Shown piece by piece: positions 62,041 to 64,000 of a stretch of 64,000 nucleotides of DNA. A program made the translations under genes and the position numbers. The DNA comes from Pseudomonas sp. Irchel s3f7 (GTDB lineage Bacteria; Pseudomonadota; Gammaproteobacteria; Pseudomonadales; Pseudomonadaceae): assembly GCF_900187615.1 (NCBI RefSeq), contig NZ_FYDO01000007.1, forward strand, positions 1 to 64,000, in the 5' to 3' direction. The notes below the pieces were generated by a model, which searched no databases, was not told the origin of the DNA, and was given only the letters and a program-made list of their open reading frames with translations. The first letter of the stretch is position 1. Each line of letters begins with the position of its first letter.

Positions 62041-62088
62041 TTTCGCAGTGCTGAACTGCACGAGTTTGTAAGTCGGAGGTTTTTTCGT

Positions 62089-62943
62089 ATGACCAATTCT
62101 TTGCAACCTGCATATGCTCTGGTCCCGGGTGCGAACCTGGAGGCCTATGTGCACACCGTCAACAGCATTCCATTGCTGACGCCGGAGCAGGAGCGTGAAC
62201 TGGCCGAGAGTCTCTATTATGAGCAGGATCTTGAGGCGGCTCGGCAGATGGTGCTCGCCCACCTGCGGTTTGTCGTACATATCGCCCGTAGCTATTCCGG
62301 CTACGGTCTGGCTCAGGCTGACCTGATCCAGGAAGGTAACGTCGGCCTGATGAAGGCTGTGAAGCGCTTCAACCCGGAAATGGGTGTGCGTCTGGTTTCG
62401 TTCGCCGTGCACTGGATCAAGGCTGAAATCCACGAGTTCATCCTGCGTAACTGGCGCATCGTGAAAGTCGCGACCACCAAGGCCCAGCGCAAGTTGTTCT
62501 TCAACCTGCGCAGCCAGAAGAAGCGTCTGGCGTGGCTGAACAACGAGGAAGTCCACCGTGTGGCGGAAAGCCTCGGTGTGGAGCCTCGGGAAGTGCGCGA
62601 GATGGAAAGTCGCCTGACCGGCCATGACATGGCCTTCGACCCGGCTGCCGAAGCCGACGACGACAGCGCTTTCCAGTCGCCGGCCAACTATCTGGAAGAC
62701 CACCGGTATGATCCGGCCCGTCAACTGGAAGACGCTGACTGGAGCGACAACTCCAACCACAACCTGCACGAAGCGCTGGAAGTGCTGGACGACCGCAGCC
62801 GTGACATCCTCTACCAGCGCTGGCTGGCGGAAGAAAAAGCCACGCTGCATGACCTGGCGCAGAAGTACAACGTATCGGCCGAGCGTATTCGTCAGCTTGA
62901 GAAGAGCGCGATGAACAAGCTCAAAGTGTCGATCGCCGCCTAA
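62089..62943 (+). CDS. rpoH: heat-shock sigma factor RpoH (sigma-32)
   Basis: Directs RNA polymerase to heat-shock promoters. The start is ATG 62089 ([20 protein letters not shown]) with CGGAGG nine bases upstream; the total is 284 residues. Regions 2 and 4 are visible: [19 protein letters not shown] with [16 protein letters not shown], then [20 protein letters not shown] and [20 protein letters not shown]. The RpoH box QRKLFFNLR is present. The 5' leader may fold over the ribosome site as a heat sensor, not demonstrated. A strong terminator follows. Confidence 0.97.
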   Translation: MTNSLQPAYALVPGANLEAYVHTVNSIPLLTPEQERELAESLYYEQDLEAARQMVLAHLRFVVHIARSYSGYGLAQADLIQEGNVGLMKAVKRFNPEMGVRLVSFAVHWIKAEIHEFILRNWRIVKVATTKAQRKLFFNLRSQKKRLAWLNNEEVHRVAESLGVEPREVREMESRLTGHDMAFDPAAEADDDSAFQSPANYLEDHRYDPARQLEDADWSDNSNHNLHEALEVLDDRSRDILYQRWLAEEKATLHDLAQKYNVSAERIRQLEKSAMNKLKVSIAA

Positions 62944-62959
62944 ACGCGGTACAGGCAAT

Positions 62960-62999
62960 AAAAAAACGCCCCGATCATTGATCGGGGCGTTTTGTTTTT
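62960..62999. terminator. rpoH intrinsic terminator
   Basis: ACGCCCCGAT (62966-62975) and ATCGGGGCGT (62981-62990) form a ten-pair stem around CATTG, with TTTTGTTTTT after and AAAAAA before. It also faces the convergent mtgA. Confidence 0.93.
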
Positions 63000-63004
63000 A
63001 GGGG

Positions 63005-63077
63005 CAAAAGATCGCAGCCTTCGGCAGCTCCTACAGGAATACGCGATCCAATGTAGCTGCCGAAGGCTGCGATCTTT
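63005..63077. repeat. palindrome of the second REP family
   Basis: CAAAAGATCGCAGCCTTCGG (63005) and ATGTAGCTGCCGAAGGCTGC then GATCTTT (to 63077) are inverted copies of the family at 24480 and 47063. Confidence 0.87.
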
Positions 63078-63798
63078 ACTGCGCCCAAGGCGCCCGGCGC
63101 GAATCATTAAGGCCGACCAGATAGCTGTCGCCACCCAGCTGGCTCATCTGCCGCCGAATCCAGCCGGCCCGCCGCGCCACGTACCCGGTCGGATGGCTGG
63201 CACTCCATACCCGAGGATTGGGCAATACGGCAGCGAGCATGCTCGATTGTTGACGGCTGAGGTTCTTGGCGCTCACACCGAAATGATGCCTGGCTGCCGC
63301 TTCGGCGCCAAACACGCCGTCATCCCATTCGACACTGTTCAGGTAAACCTCAAGGATCCGCTGCTTGGGCCAGAAAATTTCGATCAGCCCGGTGAACCAG
63401 GCTTCCAGGCCTTTGCGCAGCCAGCTGCGGCCGGACCACAGGAACAGATTCTTCGAGACTTGCTGGCTGAGCGTGCTGGCACCGCGGATGGTGCCGCCAA
63501 GTTCGTTGTGGGCCAGGGCTTTCTGAATCGCGCCGAAGTCGAAACCCCAATGCTCCGGGAATTTCTGATCTTCGCCCGCAATCACGGCGAGCTTCAGGTC
63601 ATCGGAGATCTTGTCCCAGGGTTCCCAGTCACGTTGCAGATCGATAGGTTCGCCGTCGAACCAGGATTCGATCTTGCGCTCGACCATCAGCGTCGTCCCC
63701 GGTGGAGGCACGAACCGAAAAATCAGCACCAGCAAAACGCTGCCGCCCATGAACCAGAGCACGGCCTTGGTGAAACGACGGAAATAGATACGCAGCAT
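63076..63798 (-). CDS. mtgA: monofunctional peptidoglycan glycosyltransferase
   Basis: A 240-residue GT51 enzyme that polymerises lipid II into glycan strands. One N-terminal helix (about 12-32) anchors it; the catalytic Glu is in IAGEDQKFPEHWGFDFGAI, and further motifs are RGASTLSQQVSKNLFLW, KQRILEVYLNSVEWDDGVFG and GAEAAARHHFG. No transpeptidase domain follows, so it is monofunctional. It is convergent with rpoH. Confidence 0.96.
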   Translation of the reverse strand: MLRIYFRRFTKAVLWFMGGSVLLVLIFRFVPPPGTTLMVERKIESWFDGEPIDLQRDWEPWDKISDDLKLAVIAGEDQKFPEHWGFDFGAIQKALAHNELGGTIRGASTLSQQVSKNLFLWSGRSWLRKGLEAWFTGLIEIFWPKQRILEVYLNSVEWDDGVFGAEAAARHHFGVSAKNLSRQQSSMLAAVLPNPRVWSASHPTGYVARRAGWIRRQMSQLGGDSYLVGLNDSRRAPWAQ

Positions 63799-63872
63799 AG
63801 AGATGGCTTGGCCGAACCCGTTGAGCGGGCCATTATACAGACCCTGCTGATCGAGACTGACTGGAGTTCTTC

Positions 63873-64000
63873 ATGCTGCGTGGCTTTTTGATGCTGGCCG
63901 CTTTTTTCGGTTTCACCGGTGTCGGTCTTGGGGCCTTTGCCGCCCATGGATTGAAAAACCGCCTGAGCGCCGAGTACCTGGCGATTTTCCATACCGGCGT
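63873..64000 (+). CDS. DUF423 membrane protein, N-terminal part (cut by window edge)
   Basis: From ATG 63873, with CTGGAG seven bases upstream, the frame reads MLRGFLMLAAFFGFTGVGLG then AFAAHGLKNRLSAEYLAIFH. The GAFAAHGL motif and short hydrophobic start are typical of DUF423/YgdD small membrane proteins (about 120-130 residues, four helices). Only the first 42 codons are in the window. It diverges from mtgA. Confidence 0.85.
   Translation, partial: MLRGFLMLAAFFGFTGVGLGAFAAHGLKNRLSAEYLAIFHTG

Overview
The window reads as a piece of the core chromosome of a Pseudomonas of the fluorescens group. Three things point there. Coding sequence is high-GC and tightly packed. More than twenty intergenic spaces carry Pseudomonas REP palindromes, mostly of the GTAGGAGC...GCGAT type. 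The gene order (acylase, 2OG oxygenase, DUF523, serA, D-2-hydroxyglutarate dehydrogenase, rpiA/ilvA, rppH-ptsP, lgt-thyA, folA, ilvD, mutM, coaD, rsmD, ftsYEX, rpoH, mtgA) follows, from memory, the P. aeruginosa PAO1 block around PA0305 to PA0379. No rRNA, tRNA or CRISPR array was recognised.

Layout. 1-617: the 3' end of an IS110-family transposase abuts a tandem array of about 136-bp REP doublets; the junction lies inside a REP. 618-8050: an Ntn acylase, a thioredoxin-like protein, an alpha/beta hydrolase, a DUF2059 protein, a 2OG-Fe(II) oxygenase, a DUF523 protein, an unusually short periplasmic binding protein and a DUF4399 protein. 8232-11762: serA diverges from the dehydrogenase that removes its by-product 2-hydroxyglutarate, followed by an FAH-family hydrolase. 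12016-13978: two tandem paralogous SdiA-regulated-type propeller proteins. 14099-24460: housekeeping genes rpiA, ilvA, a histidinol-phosphatase-type HAD gene, rppH, ptsP, NRDE, TauE/SafE, lgt and thyA.

24575-34661 is the main accessory block. It holds a cadR/cadA cadmium-lead resistance pair, then a LysR regulator and a phosphonate module: 2-aminoethylphosphonate-type ABC transporter, FAD oxidoreductase and PhnZ-like HD oxygenase. It ends with an unrecognised small protein that has an internal duplication and a dockerin/EF-hand-like calcium loop. 34767-37506 holds a DUF3482 GTPase and DUF2868 membrane protein pair, followed by folA, tcyP, a pchP-like phosphorylcholine phosphatase and ilvD. 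A REP-associated tyrosine transposase sits at 43321-43779 between two copies of the same REP doublet.

43988-55502: an rRNA methyltransferase, an HDOD protein, mutM, ferredoxin, coaD, then an alcohol/aldehyde oxidation cluster (GMC oxidoreductase, Tat lipoprotein partner, aldehyde dehydrogenase) facing a TetR gene across a perfect 11-bp inverted repeat. Then come a sulfurtransferase, an IS3-type transposase scrap, a YheT-type hydrolase and rsmD. 55502-64000: a pair of M16 proteins (one with, one without the zinc motif), the translationally coupled ftsY-ftsE-ftsX operon, rpoH with a sigma-E/AlgU-like promoter, mtgA, and the start of a DUF423 gene cut by the window edge.

The best candidates for something undescribed are five: the phosphonate module that has a PhnZ-like oxygenase but no visible PhnY*, PhnW or PhnX; the duplicated calcium-loop protein beside it; the DUF3482/DUF2868 membrane GTPase pair; the REP-targeted IS110 insertion; and the RAYT locus. 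All function calls come from reading motifs and from memory of families; no database search was run.
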